Shown in pieces: positions 51,842 through 60,433 of a stretch of 64,000 nt of DNA. Position 1 is the first letter of the stretch; every line of letters starts with the position of its first letter. The translations under genes were made by a program, and so were the position numbers. The stretch comes from an uncultured Prevotellaceae bacterium (GTDB lineage: Bacteria; Bacteroidota; Bacteroidia; Bacteroidales; Muribaculaceae). The DNA lies in NCBI GenBank assembly GCA_937898675.1, contig CALEJB010000058.1, forward strand, positions 43,155 to 107,154. The letters run 5' to 3'. The notes below the pieces were generated by a model, which saw only the letters and a list, made by a program, of their open reading frames with translations, was not told the origin of the DNA and searched no databases.

Positions 51842-53638
51842 TTACTTACCCAGGATGATGTCAATCACGGCGTTGATGTCGGCGATGTTGACCTCGCCGT
51901 CGCCGTTGATGTCACAGTTTGCCTGGCTCATGCCCGCAAGGATGGCGTCGATGATGGCATTGACGTCGGCAATGTTGGTCTCGCCGTCACCGTTCACGTC
52001 GCCGGGCGCATCGGGCTTGATGTAACTGTAGAGGGTCACGTCATCAACATTGACGCGGCTGCCCGCAGTCTGCACGATGCGCACGCGCACGTTGCCCTCG
52101 ATGCCGGCGGCCGGTGTGAGCAGTTGCCGTTGCAGCCCGCCCTTGGTGACGATGACATTGCCCATCGATGTCCACGACGACCCGCGGTCGGTGCTGTAGT
52201 CCACGCGCAGGGCGGCGTCGGCATCGCTGCCGTAACTCGATGCGTAGAAGCCCACGCCCGACAGTCCGCCGCTATAGTCCTCAATCATCGTGATGCTCGA
52301 GTAGTCTTTCTTGCCCAGGCGGCACACGAGCGCGTCGTGGCGTTGGCTGTCGCCCCAGATGCCGGCGTCGTTGAAGCCCCACTGCCACTGGTGTCCCTCG
52401 ACGGTCTGGGTCCAGTAGCCGCCGGTGTTGCATTCCTCCCAGTCTTCAATGATGGAGTCGCCCAGCACGGGGTCGGGGCCGGGGCCCGGAGTGTCGGGCT
52501 TGAAGGCGGTGGCTGTGACGGTGAATGTGGTGGAGGCCTCGTTGCTGCTCAGTGTCACGGTGTTGTTGTAGATGCCTTCCTCGTCGCCGCTAAAGGTGAT
52601 GACAATGTAGGTGCCGTTGTTCACTTCGCCAGCGGTGAATGCGTTGCGGCTGATGGAGAAGAACTCGTTGTCGCTCATCGACAGGCTCAGGTCTTGCGTC
52701 AGTCCCATGCCCTTGAGATTGATGGTGTATTCAAGGGGTGTGCCCACCTCGGTGCGGCCCATGTCGAAGGTTGCGCCTCCGGCGGGGCTGGTGATGACGG
52801 GGTCAACAAAGCCGTCTGAACCGTTCCATGCTTGGCCCTGCTTGTCGCCCCAGATGTACTCGGCCAGCTCGGGGTGATCGATAAAGGGGTTGCGGTTGCC
52901 CTGCACGCTGTACACGGCGTCGTTGCGCTTCATTTCCTTGTCGCTCACGGGGTCGAGGCGGGTCCATTCCATCAGCATGTTGATGGTCCAGGTCGAGAAG
53001 GCCTTGTACTTGTTGGCCGCATAGTTGAGGTTGGGGCTGCCGGGCCACGAGGGCAGTTCGCTCTTGTAGCAGGTGACCATATAAAAGTAGGTCCTTGCCA
53101 AGTCGCCCTTGTACTCGTCGTCGGGCTCAAACACGGTGCCGCTGTAGCCGCTGTAGGTGCTGCCGCCCAGGCGTCCCTTGGCAATCAGGCTGCCGTTGCT
53201 CAGTCGCGTGCCGCCCTGGCACACGCCGTAGGGGTAGTTGGCGCGCTGGCTGTTGACTTTGATGTCGGTGGGGTAGAGGTGGTGCATGTCGGTGTACATG
53301 GGCGTCTTGTCGTCAAACCAGCTCTTGGGGAAACTGTGCTCGCGGTTGTAGCCCTGACCCAGCGTTGATGCCGACGCGCCATTGTCGCTGGGCTTGTACT
53401 TGCAGTTGCTGTAGATGTCGATGATGTAGCCCTGGGCATCGACGTCGGTGGTCTTGTAGGCGTCGAGCACCTTGCTGTAACTCAGCTGGGTGTGGCTGCG
53501 GATGATGCCGCACAGGGCGGTCATCAGTGCCTCGTTGCTCTTGCCTTGGGCGCTCACATAGTAGTTGGCGGGCGCTGTTGCACTGGCGACAAGCGCTGTA
53601 ATCAGCACCGCCGCGGTGATGAGTGTGAACTTCTTCAT
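51842..53638 (-). CDS. Secreted endonuclease I with C-terminal dockerin
   Basis: A 598-residue paralogue of the gene at 49464-51800. Signal peptide 1-20, endonuclease I domain with YNREHSFPKSWF, YPTDIKVNSQRANYPYGVC, FEPDDEYKGDLARTYFYMVTC and VQGNRNPFIDHPELAEYIWG, a BACON/Ig-like region, a jelly-roll part (MIEDYSGGLSGVGFYASS) and a dockerin pair: DVNGDGETNIADVNAIIDAIL and DINGDGEVNIADINAVIDIILGK, which is also the C-terminus. Unlike its paralogue it lacks a sorting-like tail. Its ATG overlaps the rlmN stop by four bases (ATGA), suggesting co-translation with a housekeeping gene. Confidence 0.9.
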   Translation of the reverse strand: MKKFTLITAAVLITALVASATAPANYYVSAQGKSNEALMTALCGIIRSHTQLSYSKVLDAYKTTDVDAQGYIIDIYSNCKYKPSDNGASASTLGQGYNREHSFPKSWFDDKTPMYTDMHHLYPTDIKVNSQRANYPYGVCQGGTRLSNGSLIAKGRLGGSTYSGYSGTVFEPDDEYKGDLARTYFYMVTCYKSELPSWPGSPNLNYAANKYKAFSTWTINMLMEWTRLDPVSDKEMKRNDAVYSVQGNRNPFIDHPELAEYIWGDKQGQAWNGSDGFVDPVITSPAGGATFDMGRTEVGTPLEYTINLKGMGLTQDLSLSMSDNEFFSISRNAFTAGEVNNGTYIVITFSGDEEGIYNNTVTLSSNEASTTFTVTATAFKPDTPGPGPDPVLGDSIIEDWEECNTGGYWTQTVEGHQWQWGFNDAGIWGDSQRHDALVCRLGKKDYSSITMIEDYSGGLSGVGFYASSYGSDADAALRVDYSTDRGSSWTSMGNVIVTKGGLQRQLLTPAAGIEGNVRVRIVQTAGSRVNVDDVTLYSYIKPDAPGDVNGDGETNIADVNAIIDAILAGMSQANCDINGDGEVNIADINAVIDIILGK

Positions 53639-54774
53639 TTCTTATGATCTTTGCCGTTCTTTTTGGGTTGGGTTTTATTGGGTTCGGGAGCTTTGCCGCG
53701 CCCGGGTTTTTCTTCGTTGGCCTTGCCCTTGGCGGCCATCGGCTTGCGCACCTGGCCGGCAAGCATGCCGCACGCGGCCTGGATGTCTTCGCCGCGGCTG
53801 CGTCGGATGGTGCAGGTCACGCCCTTGCTGTTCAAGTAGTCGCGAAAGTAGGTCATGCGCTCGTCGCTGCTGGTGCGCAGTTTCTCGATGCCGGGAATCA
53901 TGTGATAGCGGATGAGGTTGACGCGCACATGCTCGTTGGGCAGCAGTTCGCGCAGCCGCTCGGCGTGCTTGATGTCGTCGTTGAGCCACTGCCAGCAGAT
54001 GTACTCTACCGACAGGCGGCGCTGATGCGCAAAGTCGTAGTGGCCCAGCAGTTCCATCACGCTCTCGATGGAGTAGAGGCGCTCGATGGGCATCATCGAT
54101 GAACGCTCCTCCTCAACGGCATTGTGGACGCTCACGGCGATGTGGACGCTGGTCTGCTCGCACAGGATTTTCAGTTCGGGACGCTTGCCCACGGTGGACA
54201 CCGTGACGCGCTTGGGGCTCCATGCCAGGCCCCACGGCTCGGTGAGGATGGCGATGACGCGCATTACCTCGTCGAGGTTGTCCAGCGGCTCGCCCATGCC
54301 CATGAACACGACATTGGTCAGCGTCTCGCTCTCGGGGATGCTCAGCACCTGGTTGACAATCTGGTTGGATGTCAGGTTGCCGTGAAATCCCTGGCGGCCT
54401 GTCATGCAGAAGTAGCAGTTCATCCGGCACCCCTTTTGCGACGAGATGCACAGCGTGGCGCGGTCGTCATCGGGGATATAAACCGACTCCACGGCCTGGC
54501 CCTGGCCGGCGTCGAACAGGTACTTCACCGTGCCGTCCTCGCTGGCGGCGGCGTTGCTGGGCGGGTACAGACCCACTGTGTAGCGGCTGGCCAGTTTCTC
54601 GCGGTTGTCCTTGGAGATGTTCAGCATCTCGTCAAAGTCGTTGACGCGCTTTTGGTATATCCACTGTGCCAACTGTTTGGCGGTAAACTTGGGCATGCCC
54701 AATGCCAACACGGCATCTTGCATCTCTTCAAGCGTCATGCCGGCCAGCGGCTGTAGTGTTTTGTCGTTGTTCAT
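53635..54774 (-). CDS. rlmN: 23S rRNA/tRNA adenine-C2 methyltransferase RlmN
   Basis: Radical-SAM enzyme that methylates A2503 of 23S rRNA and tRNA. The 379-residue protein has CRMNCYFC (Cys116, Cys120, Cys123), GMGEPLDN, VTVSTVGKR and VSVHNAVEEERSSMMP, and the C-terminal catalytic cysteine in AACGMLAGQ. The family normally ends soon after this; here a basic tail of about 35 residues (KPMAAKGKANEEKPGRGKAP and on) follows. The ATG at 54774 gives MNNDKTLQPLAGMTLEEM; an upstream in-frame start (54858) lies inside the promoter. The gene precedes the endonuclease I gene. Confidence 0.96.
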   Translation of the reverse strand: MNNDKTLQPLAGMTLEEMQDAVLALGMPKFTAKQLAQWIYQKRVNDFDEMLNISKDNREKLASRYTVGLYPPSNAAASEDGTVKYLFDAGQGQAVESVYIPDDDRATLCISSQKGCRMNCYFCMTGRQGFHGNLTSNQIVNQVLSIPESETLTNVVFMGMGEPLDNLDEVMRVIAILTEPWGLAWSPKRVTVSTVGKRPELKILCEQTSVHIAVSVHNAVEEERSSMMPIERLYSIESVMELLGHYDFAHQRRLSVEYICWQWLNDDIKHAERLRELLPNEHVRVNLIRYHMIPGIEKLRTSSDERMTYFRDYLNSKGVTCTIRRSRGEDIQAACGMLAGQVRKPMAAKGKANEEKPGRGKAPEPNKTQPKKNGKDHKK

Positions 54775-54855
54775 CGTCTTGCTATTGATTGAAAGGTATA
54801 TGTCTCGTTTCTGTCGTGCAACGGCGGTGGGCTGGCAAACCGCCGATGCGAATTG

Positions 54856-54863
54856 CAAAGGTA
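54856..54863 (-). promoter_or_regulatory. -7 element of rlmN
   Basis: Minus-strand TACCTTTG is an exact TAnnTTTG match, 82 bases upstream of the rlmN start. No clear -33 element. Confidence 0.5.
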
Positions 54864-54924
54864 CAACAAATTGTCGTAAGTTGTTCTTTTTTTATGATGT
54901 AAGTTTTTAGACAACTGGCAATGT

Positions 54925-54955
54925 AAAAAATGAGCGCGCCTTGACTGTGGCGCGC
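54925..54955 (-). terminator. Terminator after P5C dehydrogenase gene
   Basis: GGCGCGC and GCGCGCC (plus-strand 54949-54955 and 54934-54940) form a 7-pair stem with an 8-base loop; on the minus strand it is followed by TCATTTTTT. Confidence 0.75.
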
Positions 54956-54981
54956 CCATTCAGGGTATCTGGTTTTTGGCC

Positions 54982-56607
54982 TTACTTCATGTAGGTGTAG
55001 CGGTAGTCGGTGGGCGACACGAGGGTCTCCTTGATCACGCGCGGGATAATCCAGCGGATGAGGTTGAACTCGCCGCCTGCCTTGTCGTTGGTGCCGCTGG
55101 CGCGTGCGCCGCCAAAGGGCTGCATGCCCACGACAGCGCCGGTGGGCTTGTCGTTGATGTAGAAGTTGCCGGCGGTGTAACTCAGGGCGTCGGTAATCTT
55201 TTCCACTGCCAAGCGGTCGTTGCCGAACACGGCGCCGGTCAGACCATAGGGCGAGGTGGTGTCACACAACCTCACGGTCTCGTTGACCTTGTCGTCGTCG
55301 TAGGGATAGACGGTGAGCACGGGACCAAAGATTTCCTCTTCCATCGACTTGAAGCGCGGGTTAGAGGTCTCGATGACGGTGGGCTCGACAAACCAGCCTA
55401 CCTTTTTGTCGCACTTGCCGCCCAGCACAATCTTGGCGTCCTCGGCCTTCTTGGCATAGTCGATGTAACTCTTGCACTTGTCAAACGATGCCTCGTCGAT
55501 GACGGCGTTGATGTAGTTGCGGGCATCGGTCACGTCGCCCATCTTGACCTCGCTGGCCATGCGCTTGATGTCTTTGAGCACATCGGGCCACAGGCTCTTG
55601 GGGATGTACATGCGCGATGCGGCCGAGCACTTCTGGCCCTGGAACTCAAACGCGCCGCAGAAGGCTGCCGTGGCAACGGCCTTCTTGTCGGCACTGGGGT
55701 GAACAAAGATGAAGTCCTTGCCGCCGGTCTCGCCCACGAGGCGGGGGTAGGAGATGTATTTGTCAACATTGAGGCTGGCCTGTTTCCACAGCGACTTGAA
55801 GGTGGCGGTGCTGCCGGTGAAGTGGATGCCGGCAAAGTGCTTGCTCTGGGTGGCTACCTCGCCAATGAGGGCACCGCTACCGGGCAGGAAGTTGACAACG
55901 CCGTCGGGCAGGCCGGCTTCCTTGTAGAGCTGCATCAGGTAGTAGTTGCTGAGCAGGGCCGTGGTCGAGGGCTTCCACAGTGCCACGTTGCCCATCAGCA
56001 CGGGCGTCATGCACAGGTTGGAGGCAATCGAGGTGAAGTTGAACGGTGTCACGGCGAGGATGAAGCCCTCGAGGGGGCGGTACTCGGTGTGGTTGAGCTG
56101 GGCAACGCCGTCCTTGGGCTGCATGCCGTAGATCTTGGAGGCGTAGTGCACATTGTAGCGGTAGAAGTCGATGGTCTCGCATGCCGAGTCAATCTCGGCC
56201 TGGAAGATGTTCTTGCTCTGGCCCAGCATGGTGGCGGCATTCATGATGGGGCGGTACTTGGTGGCGAGCAGCTCGGCCATCTTCATGACGATGGCGGCGC
56301 GTGTGGTCCACGGCGTGCGGCTCCATTCCTTCCATGCCTTCATGGCCGTCTTGATGGCCAGTTCCACTTCCTTCTTGCCCACCTTGTGGTAGGTGGCAAT
56401 GACGTGCTTGTGGTCGTGGGGACAGGTGATTTGGCCCGTGTCACCGGTGCGGATTTCCTGACCGCCGATGATGATGGGGATGTCAACTACCAGCTTGCTC
56501 TGGCGTTCGAGTTCTTTTTCGAGTGCGACGCGCTCGGGCGAGCCTTTGAGATAGGCCTTCACCGGCTCATTGGCGGGAAGGGGAAAATTGATTAATGCGT
56601 TGTTCAT
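54982..56607 (-). CDS. pruA: L-glutamate gamma-semialdehyde (P5C) dehydrogenase
   Basis: NAD-dependent oxidation of glutamate semialdehyde to glutamate. The 541-residue aldehyde dehydrogenase has AVTPFNFTSIASNL for the cofactor entry, FTGSTATFKSLW, VGETGGKDFIF with the general-base glutamate, and FEFQGQKCSAASRMYIP with the nucleophile cysteine, plus EEIFGPVLTVYPYDD. Length and motifs fit the mono-functional P5C dehydrogenase branch rather than PutA. With the ornithine aminotransferase gene 2.3 kb upstream on the same strand it forms an ornithine-to-glutamate route. Confidence 0.94.
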   Translation of the reverse strand: MNNALINFPLPANEPVKAYLKGSPERVALEKELERQSKLVVDIPIIIGGQEIRTGDTGQITCPHDHKHVIATYHKVGKKEVELAIKTAMKAWKEWSRTPWTTRAAIVMKMAELLATKYRPIMNAATMLGQSKNIFQAEIDSACETIDFYRYNVHYASKIYGMQPKDGVAQLNHTEYRPLEGFILAVTPFNFTSIASNLCMTPVLMGNVALWKPSTTALLSNYYLMQLYKEAGLPDGVVNFLPGSGALIGEVATQSKHFAGIHFTGSTATFKSLWKQASLNVDKYISYPRLVGETGGKDFIFVHPSADKKAVATAAFCGAFEFQGQKCSAASRMYIPKSLWPDVLKDIKRMASEVKMGDVTDARNYINAVIDEASFDKCKSYIDYAKKAEDAKIVLGGKCDKKVGWFVEPTVIETSNPRFKSMEEEIFGPVLTVYPYDDDKVNETVRLCDTTSPYGLTGAVFGNDRLAVEKITDALSYTAGNFYINDKPTGAVVGMQPFGGARASGTNDKAGGEFNLIRWIIPRVIKETLVSPTDYRYTYMK

Positions 56608-56662
56608 CTTGTTGTTTTAAGTAAGGTTTTATGTTTTTAAGTTAGTAGTATGTTTGATTGGG

Positions 56663-56693
56663 CAAAGTTACAAATTTTCCTTGACACCGTCAA
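56663..56693 (-). promoter_or_regulatory. Promoter of P5C dehydrogenase gene
   Basis: Minus-strand TAACTTTG (56670 to 56663) is an exact -7 match; TTG at 56693 to 56691, 20 bases upstream, is a partial -33. Distance to the ATG is 55 bases. Confidence 0.6.
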
Positions 56694-56741
56694 CAATAGT
56701 GCCAAGGAAAATACTTTGTGCCATGCAAGTGCCGCCGCCGG

Positions 56742-58487
56742 TTACTCGATGGGGGCGATGTTGCGGTAGTTTTTCCAGTTCTTGGCCTGCTTGTAGGAAT
56801 TGACGCTGGCCGCGGGCACCAGGAGTTGCACCTTGTCGTTGCTGGCCTTGTCCAGCTTGGGAGGCAGCGGCGCCAGGCATGTGATGCTCGTGAGTCCTTT
56901 GTTCTTGTCCACGATGTTCTTGCCGATGTGGCTGACCGTACCGGGTATCGTGAGCGTTGTGAGCGCGCAGTTGTTGAACGCCTTGCTCTCGATGGTGGCG
57001 AGACCCTCGTTCAGGGTCACGCGCGCCAGACTCTCGCAGTTGTTGAAGGCCTCTTCGCCAATCGTCGTCAGTCCTGTGCCGGCCGTGAACTCGACAAGGC
57101 GGCGGCACTCGTTATAGGCGTCTTTCTCGATAGCGGCAACACTGGCGGGCAGTTCCACGCTCGTCAGCGCCGTTCCTTTGAATGCCCCGCGCTCGATGAC
57201 GCTCAGTCCCTCGGGCAGATCGATGTCGCCGAGCATGCTGCAGCCGCGGAAACAGTAGCGCGGGATGGCACGCACATTGTCGGGCAGCGTAATCTCCTGC
57301 AGCCTCGTGCAGCCTTCGAACAGGCCCATGGGCAGCGCGCCGGCAATGTCGCCGCCAAAGTCAAAGTCAAGCAACGATGTGCAGTTGGCAAAGGCGTTCT
57401 TGCCAAACGACGCGGGCGCCTTGAACTCGATGGCCTGCAAGCCGCTGCAGCCGTTAAAGGCGTCCTCGCCCACGGCGGTGATGCTCTCGGCCAGCTCGAT
57501 GGCGGTGAGACCGTGGCATCCCATAAAGGCCTTGTCGGCAATCACCTGGATGCCGTCCTTGAGTGCCATGGAGCCCTTGAGCGCCGGCGGGCAGCACAGC
57601 AGCGCGGTGCCGTCCAGGTTCATGAGCAGACCATTGTCGCTGCGGTAGTAGCGGCTGCCGCTCTCGACCTCGATGTACTGCAGCGCCGACATCTCGTTGA
57701 ACGACCCCTTGATGCTGCATCCGGCGGGTATCTCAATCTGGCTGATGTCGGTGCCCGCAAAGGCGTTGCCCGACATCTCCTTTAGGTTGTCGGGCAGCTG
57801 GATTTCGCGCAGGCCAGTGCCGCTGAAGGCTTGGTCGCCGATGCGCTTGAGGTCGCGCGGCAGGAACAGGCTCTTGATGCGCTTGCATCCGTTAAAGGCG
57901 CGGTTGCCGATTTCCTGTATCGAATTCTCGAGGTAGATGTCCTGCAGGTGCGTGCAGTCGTCAAAGGCGGCGTCGCCAATGATGCGCACATCGCTGGGCA
58001 TGATCACTTCCTCAAGGTTGCGGCATCCGCTCAGGGCGTTAGACTCGATGCGGCGCGTGAACTCGGGCAGGATGATGGAGCGCAGGTGGTCGCAGCCGTT
58101 CATCGACCCAAACAGTTCCTTGTTGTTCATCATCACCGCGTGCGACAGGTCCACATCCAGATAGTTGTCTACCTTTTTGCTGTGCTGTTCGTCGGCATAG
58201 GCATGCGAGCGGTTGGCAATCTTCTTGATGAACTTGATGTCGTCTCTGGTGATGGGGCCGTTGACCACGAGCAGGCGCACTGCCTCCATGTCGTGGCGGG
58301 TGAAGTACTGCTCCACCGACCCTTGCTGGTTGATCTCGATGACGCACACGTCGCTGCCGTGACGGTTGTAGCGGGTGTTGCGGCCGGGCTGGCTCTTGCT
58401 GTAGTCGGCCTGCATGGGCAGGACTGCCGCGGTTAGCAGTGCTATGGCAAGCAACATCCTTATAATATGAAAATTAGATTTGTTCAT
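56742..58487 (-). CDS. BspA-like leucine-rich-repeat secreted protein
   Basis: A 581-residue secreted protein: signal peptide near 1-28 (LLAIALLTAAVLPMQAD), a short charged N-terminal region, then about 17 LRR_5 repeats of 22-24 residues from about 140 to 560. Typical repeat cores are LEEVIMPSDVRIIGDAAFDDC, LQDIYLENSIQEIGNRAFNGC and LTTLTIPGTVSHIGKNIV. LRR_5 proteins of oral and gut Bacteroidales act as surface adhesins or have unknown roles. No sorting tail is visible. It ends PIE, close to a 41-base gap before the P5C dehydrogenase promoter. Confidence 0.9.
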   Translation of the reverse strand: MNKSNFHIIRMLLAIALLTAAVLPMQADYSKSQPGRNTRYNRHGSDVCVIEINQQGSVEQYFTRHDMEAVRLLVVNGPITRDDIKFIKKIANRSHAYADEQHSKKVDNYLDVDLSHAVMMNNKELFGSMNGCDHLRSIILPEFTRRIESNALSGCRNLEEVIMPSDVRIIGDAAFDDCTHLQDIYLENSIQEIGNRAFNGCKRIKSLFLPRDLKRIGDQAFSGTGLREIQLPDNLKEMSGNAFAGTDISQIEIPAGCSIKGSFNEMSALQYIEVESGSRYYRSDNGLLMNLDGTALLCCPPALKGSMALKDGIQVIADKAFMGCHGLTAIELAESITAVGEDAFNGCSGLQAIEFKAPASFGKNAFANCTSLLDFDFGGDIAGALPMGLFEGCTRLQEITLPDNVRAIPRYCFRGCSMLGDIDLPEGLSVIERGAFKGTALTSVELPASVAAIEKDAYNECRRLVEFTAGTGLTTIGEEAFNNCESLARVTLNEGLATIESKAFNNCALTTLTIPGTVSHIGKNIVDKNKGLTSITCLAPLPPKLDKASNDKVQLLVPAASVNSYKQAKNWKNYRNIAPIE

Positions 58488-58533
58488 TCTGGGAAAATTG
58501 ACGTGATAGCGGTTAAAATTTTGCTTTATTAGA

Positions 58534-58573
58534 CAGCAAACGTGAACCTTGCTGAGTATTCACGTTGTTGCTG
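58534..58573 (-). other. Hairpin between small membrane gene and LRR gene
   Basis: CAGCAAACGTGAA (58534-58546) and TTCACGTTGTTGCTG (58559-58573) pair over 13 positions with a 2-base bulge. No T-run directly follows on the minus strand, so terminator function is uncertain. Confidence 0.5.
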
Positions 58574-58576
58574 AGG

Positions 58577-58756
58577 TCATTGAGGGGGTTTCATTCTTAG
58601 CAGGAAATATGCGGGAACAAAGGTGAGCGCGCATATTCCGACCAGCCACTTGACCATATACCACAAGTCTGGCTTATTGAAGATTTTGGGAATCAGGCAC
58701 ACCCCGATGATGATGAGTGCAACAGCTGCTATGCGACGAATGACTCTAATGTTCAT
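58577..58756 (-). CDS. Small two-helix membrane protein, unrecognised
   Basis: A 59-codon frame from ATG 58756 to TGA 58577. The translation begins MNIRVIRRIAAVALIIIGVC and ends FVPAYFLLRMKPPQ. Two hydrophobic segments (about 9-24 and 36-53) with a basic N-terminus and C-terminal arginine/lysine indicate an inner-membrane hairpin. No family recognised. It sits in the 460-base space between the LRR gene and the ornithine aminotransferase gene, on the same strand. The upstream GAACTTTG (58786 to 58779) is one mismatch from the -7 consensus. Coding is supported by the clean amphipathic and hydrophobic layout only. Confidence 0.55.
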   Translation of the reverse strand: MNIRVIRRIAAVALIIIGVCLIPKIFNKPDLWYMVKWLVGICALTFVPAYFLLRMKPPQ

Positions 58757-58873
58757 GACTTAATTGAGTATTGAGAGTGCAAAGTTCGTAAGGATTTTTT
58801 GCATATGCAAGCGCTGTCCTGCAATAATCTGTGTTGGCATTGCCGGTATGGCATCGGTTGTTGCGATTCTTTT

Positions 58874-58922
58874 AAAAAACAAGGTTGGCCTTGTGCCGCG
58901 TTTGTGCGGGTCCGGCCAACCT
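58874..58922 (-). terminator. Terminator after ornithine aminotransferase gene
   Basis: AGGTTGGCC (58882-58890) and GGCCAACCT (58914-58922) form a 9-pair stem with a partly self-paired loop. On the minus strand it is followed by TTGTTTTTT (to 58874). Confidence 0.8.
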
Positions 58923-58948
58923 GTATTTGCTTGTCTCACAGGGGAATG

Positions 58949-60244
58949 TTACTCCTGTGGGAACATCTCCTCAAAGGTCTTCTTGATGATGTCAATGGCT
59001 TTGAGCAGTTCTTCCTTGGTGATGCACAAGGGAGGAGCAAAGCGGATGATGTGGTCGTGGGTGGGCTTGGCGAGCAGGCCGTTGTCGCGCAGCTTGAGGC
59101 AGATGTCCCAAGCGGTCTTGCCCTCGACGGGCTTGGTGACGATGGCGTTGAGCAGGCCGCGGCCGCGCACCTGGACGATGAACGGCGAGTGGATTTTCTC
59201 GATTTCGTCGCGGAAGATTTTGCCCATCTTCTCGGCGTTTTGGGTGAGTTTTTCGTCCTTGACGACCTTGAGGGCCTCGACGGCTACGCGCGCAGCGAGG
59301 GGGAATCCGCCAAAGGTCGAGCCGTGCTCGCCGGGCTTGATGTTGAGCATGATGTCGTCATCGGCCAGGCATGCCGAGACGGGCAACACGCCGCCGCCCA
59401 AGGCCTTGCCCAGGATGACGATGTCGGGACGGATGCCGTCGTGCTCTGAGCACAGCATCTTGCCCGTGCGGGCGATGCCGGTCTGCACCTCATCGGCGAT
59501 GAACAGCACGTTGTGCTCGTGGCACAGGTCGAAGCACTCCTTCAGGTAGCCGTCGTCGGGAACAAAGACGCCGGCCTCGCCCTGGATGGGCTCGGCGATG
59601 AAGGCGGCAATCTCATCGCCGTGCTTGTCGAGCACCTTCTTGAGCGCCTTGGCATCGTTGTAGGGGATGCGGATGAAGCCAGGAGTCAGCGGACCGTAGT
59701 TGGCATAGCTGTCGGGGTCGTTGCTCATGGTGATGATGGTGACCGTGCGACCGTGGAAGTTGCCCTCGCAGCACACGATTTTCACCTTGTCGTTGGGGAT
59801 GCCCTTCTTGACGGTGCCCCAGCGGCGGGCCAGCTTCAGGGCGGTCTCAACGCCCTCGGCACCGGTGTTCATGGGCAGCACCTTGTCATAGCCAAAGTAC
59901 TGGTGCATGAATTTTTCATACTCGCAGAATGCGTCGTTGTAGAATGCGCGCGAGGTCAGACACAGCTTCTTGGTCTGGTCGGTGAGCGCCTTCACGATGC
60001 GGGGGTGGCAGTGGCCCTGGTTGACTGCCGAGTAGGATGACAGGAAGTCAAAGTACTTCTTGCCGTCAACGTCCCACACATAGATGCCTTTGCCCTTTTG
60101 CAGCACGACGGGCAGCGGGTGGTAGTTGTGGGCGCCATAGCGCTCTTCCATGTCCATATAATGCTTTGCCATCGACTTCTTGGGAGCCGCTTTCTTGGCC
60201 GCAGGTTTTCTAACGCATTTCTTTGCAGCAGTTTTTTTCTCCAT
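58949..60244 (-). CDS. rocD: Ornithine aminotransferase with lysine-rich N-terminal extension
   Basis: Transfers the delta-amino group of ornithine to 2-oxoglutarate, giving glutamate semialdehyde for the P5C dehydrogenase. A class III PLP aminotransferase of 431 residues: MNTGAEGVETALKLARRWG, EGNFHGRTVT, FIAEPIQGEAGV, ADEVQTGIARTG with the PLP aspartate, and VILGKALGGGVLPV with the Schiff-base lysine. The first 24 residues (AAKKCVRKPAAKKAAPKK) look like the AK/P repeats of histone H1-like proteins and are not part of the enzyme. A second ATG at 60172 (MAKHYMDMEERYG) would give the normal length. Which start is used is not decided by the sequence. Confidence 0.92.
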   Translation of the reverse strand: MEKKTAAKKCVRKPAAKKAAPKKSMAKHYMDMEERYGAHNYHPLPVVLQKGKGIYVWDVDGKKYFDFLSSYSAVNQGHCHPRIVKALTDQTKKLCLTSRAFYNDAFCEYEKFMHQYFGYDKVLPMNTGAEGVETALKLARRWGTVKKGIPNDKVKIVCCEGNFHGRTVTIITMSNDPDSYANYGPLTPGFIRIPYNDAKALKKVLDKHGDEIAAFIAEPIQGEAGVFVPDDGYLKECFDLCHEHNVLFIADEVQTGIARTGKMLCSEHDGIRPDIVILGKALGGGVLPVSACLADDDIMLNIKPGEHGSTFGGFPLAARVAVEALKVVKDEKLTQNAEKMGKIFRDEIEKIHSPFIVQVRGRGLLNAIVTKPVEGKTAWDICLKLRDNGLLAKPTHDHIIRFAPPLCITKEELLKAIDIIKKTFEEMFPQE

Positions 60245-60297
60245 TGGTTGAGTGATTTTAAGTTTGTCGGTTGTTAATGAATCAATAAATAGATGTG

Positions 60298-60305
60298 CAA
60301 ATATA
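60298..60305 (-). promoter_or_regulatory. -7 element of rocD
   Basis: Minus-strand TATATTTG is an exact TAnnTTTG match 53 bases before the long start (125 before the internal ATG). Its position favours the upstream start but allows both. No -33 element seen. Confidence 0.5.
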
Positions 60306-60390
60306 GGAATATTCAGGGATATCTGCTATGGTTTTACATAATTTAACGGGTATTATTTATTGACATGCCGAGCCGGTGTTTCAAAGGAGA

Positions 60391-60426
60391 AGCCGCCCGG
60401 CGGGACGATAGTCCGGTCGGGCGGCT
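60391..60426 (-). terminator. Terminator after RNase G gene
   Basis: AGCCGCCCG (60391-60399) and CGGGCGGCT (60418-60426) form a 9-pair stem; the loop holds a second small stem (GGAC/GTCC around GATA). On the minus strand TTCTCCTTT follows. It starts just after the stop at 60434. Confidence 0.7.
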
Positions 60427-60433
60427 CGTGATG

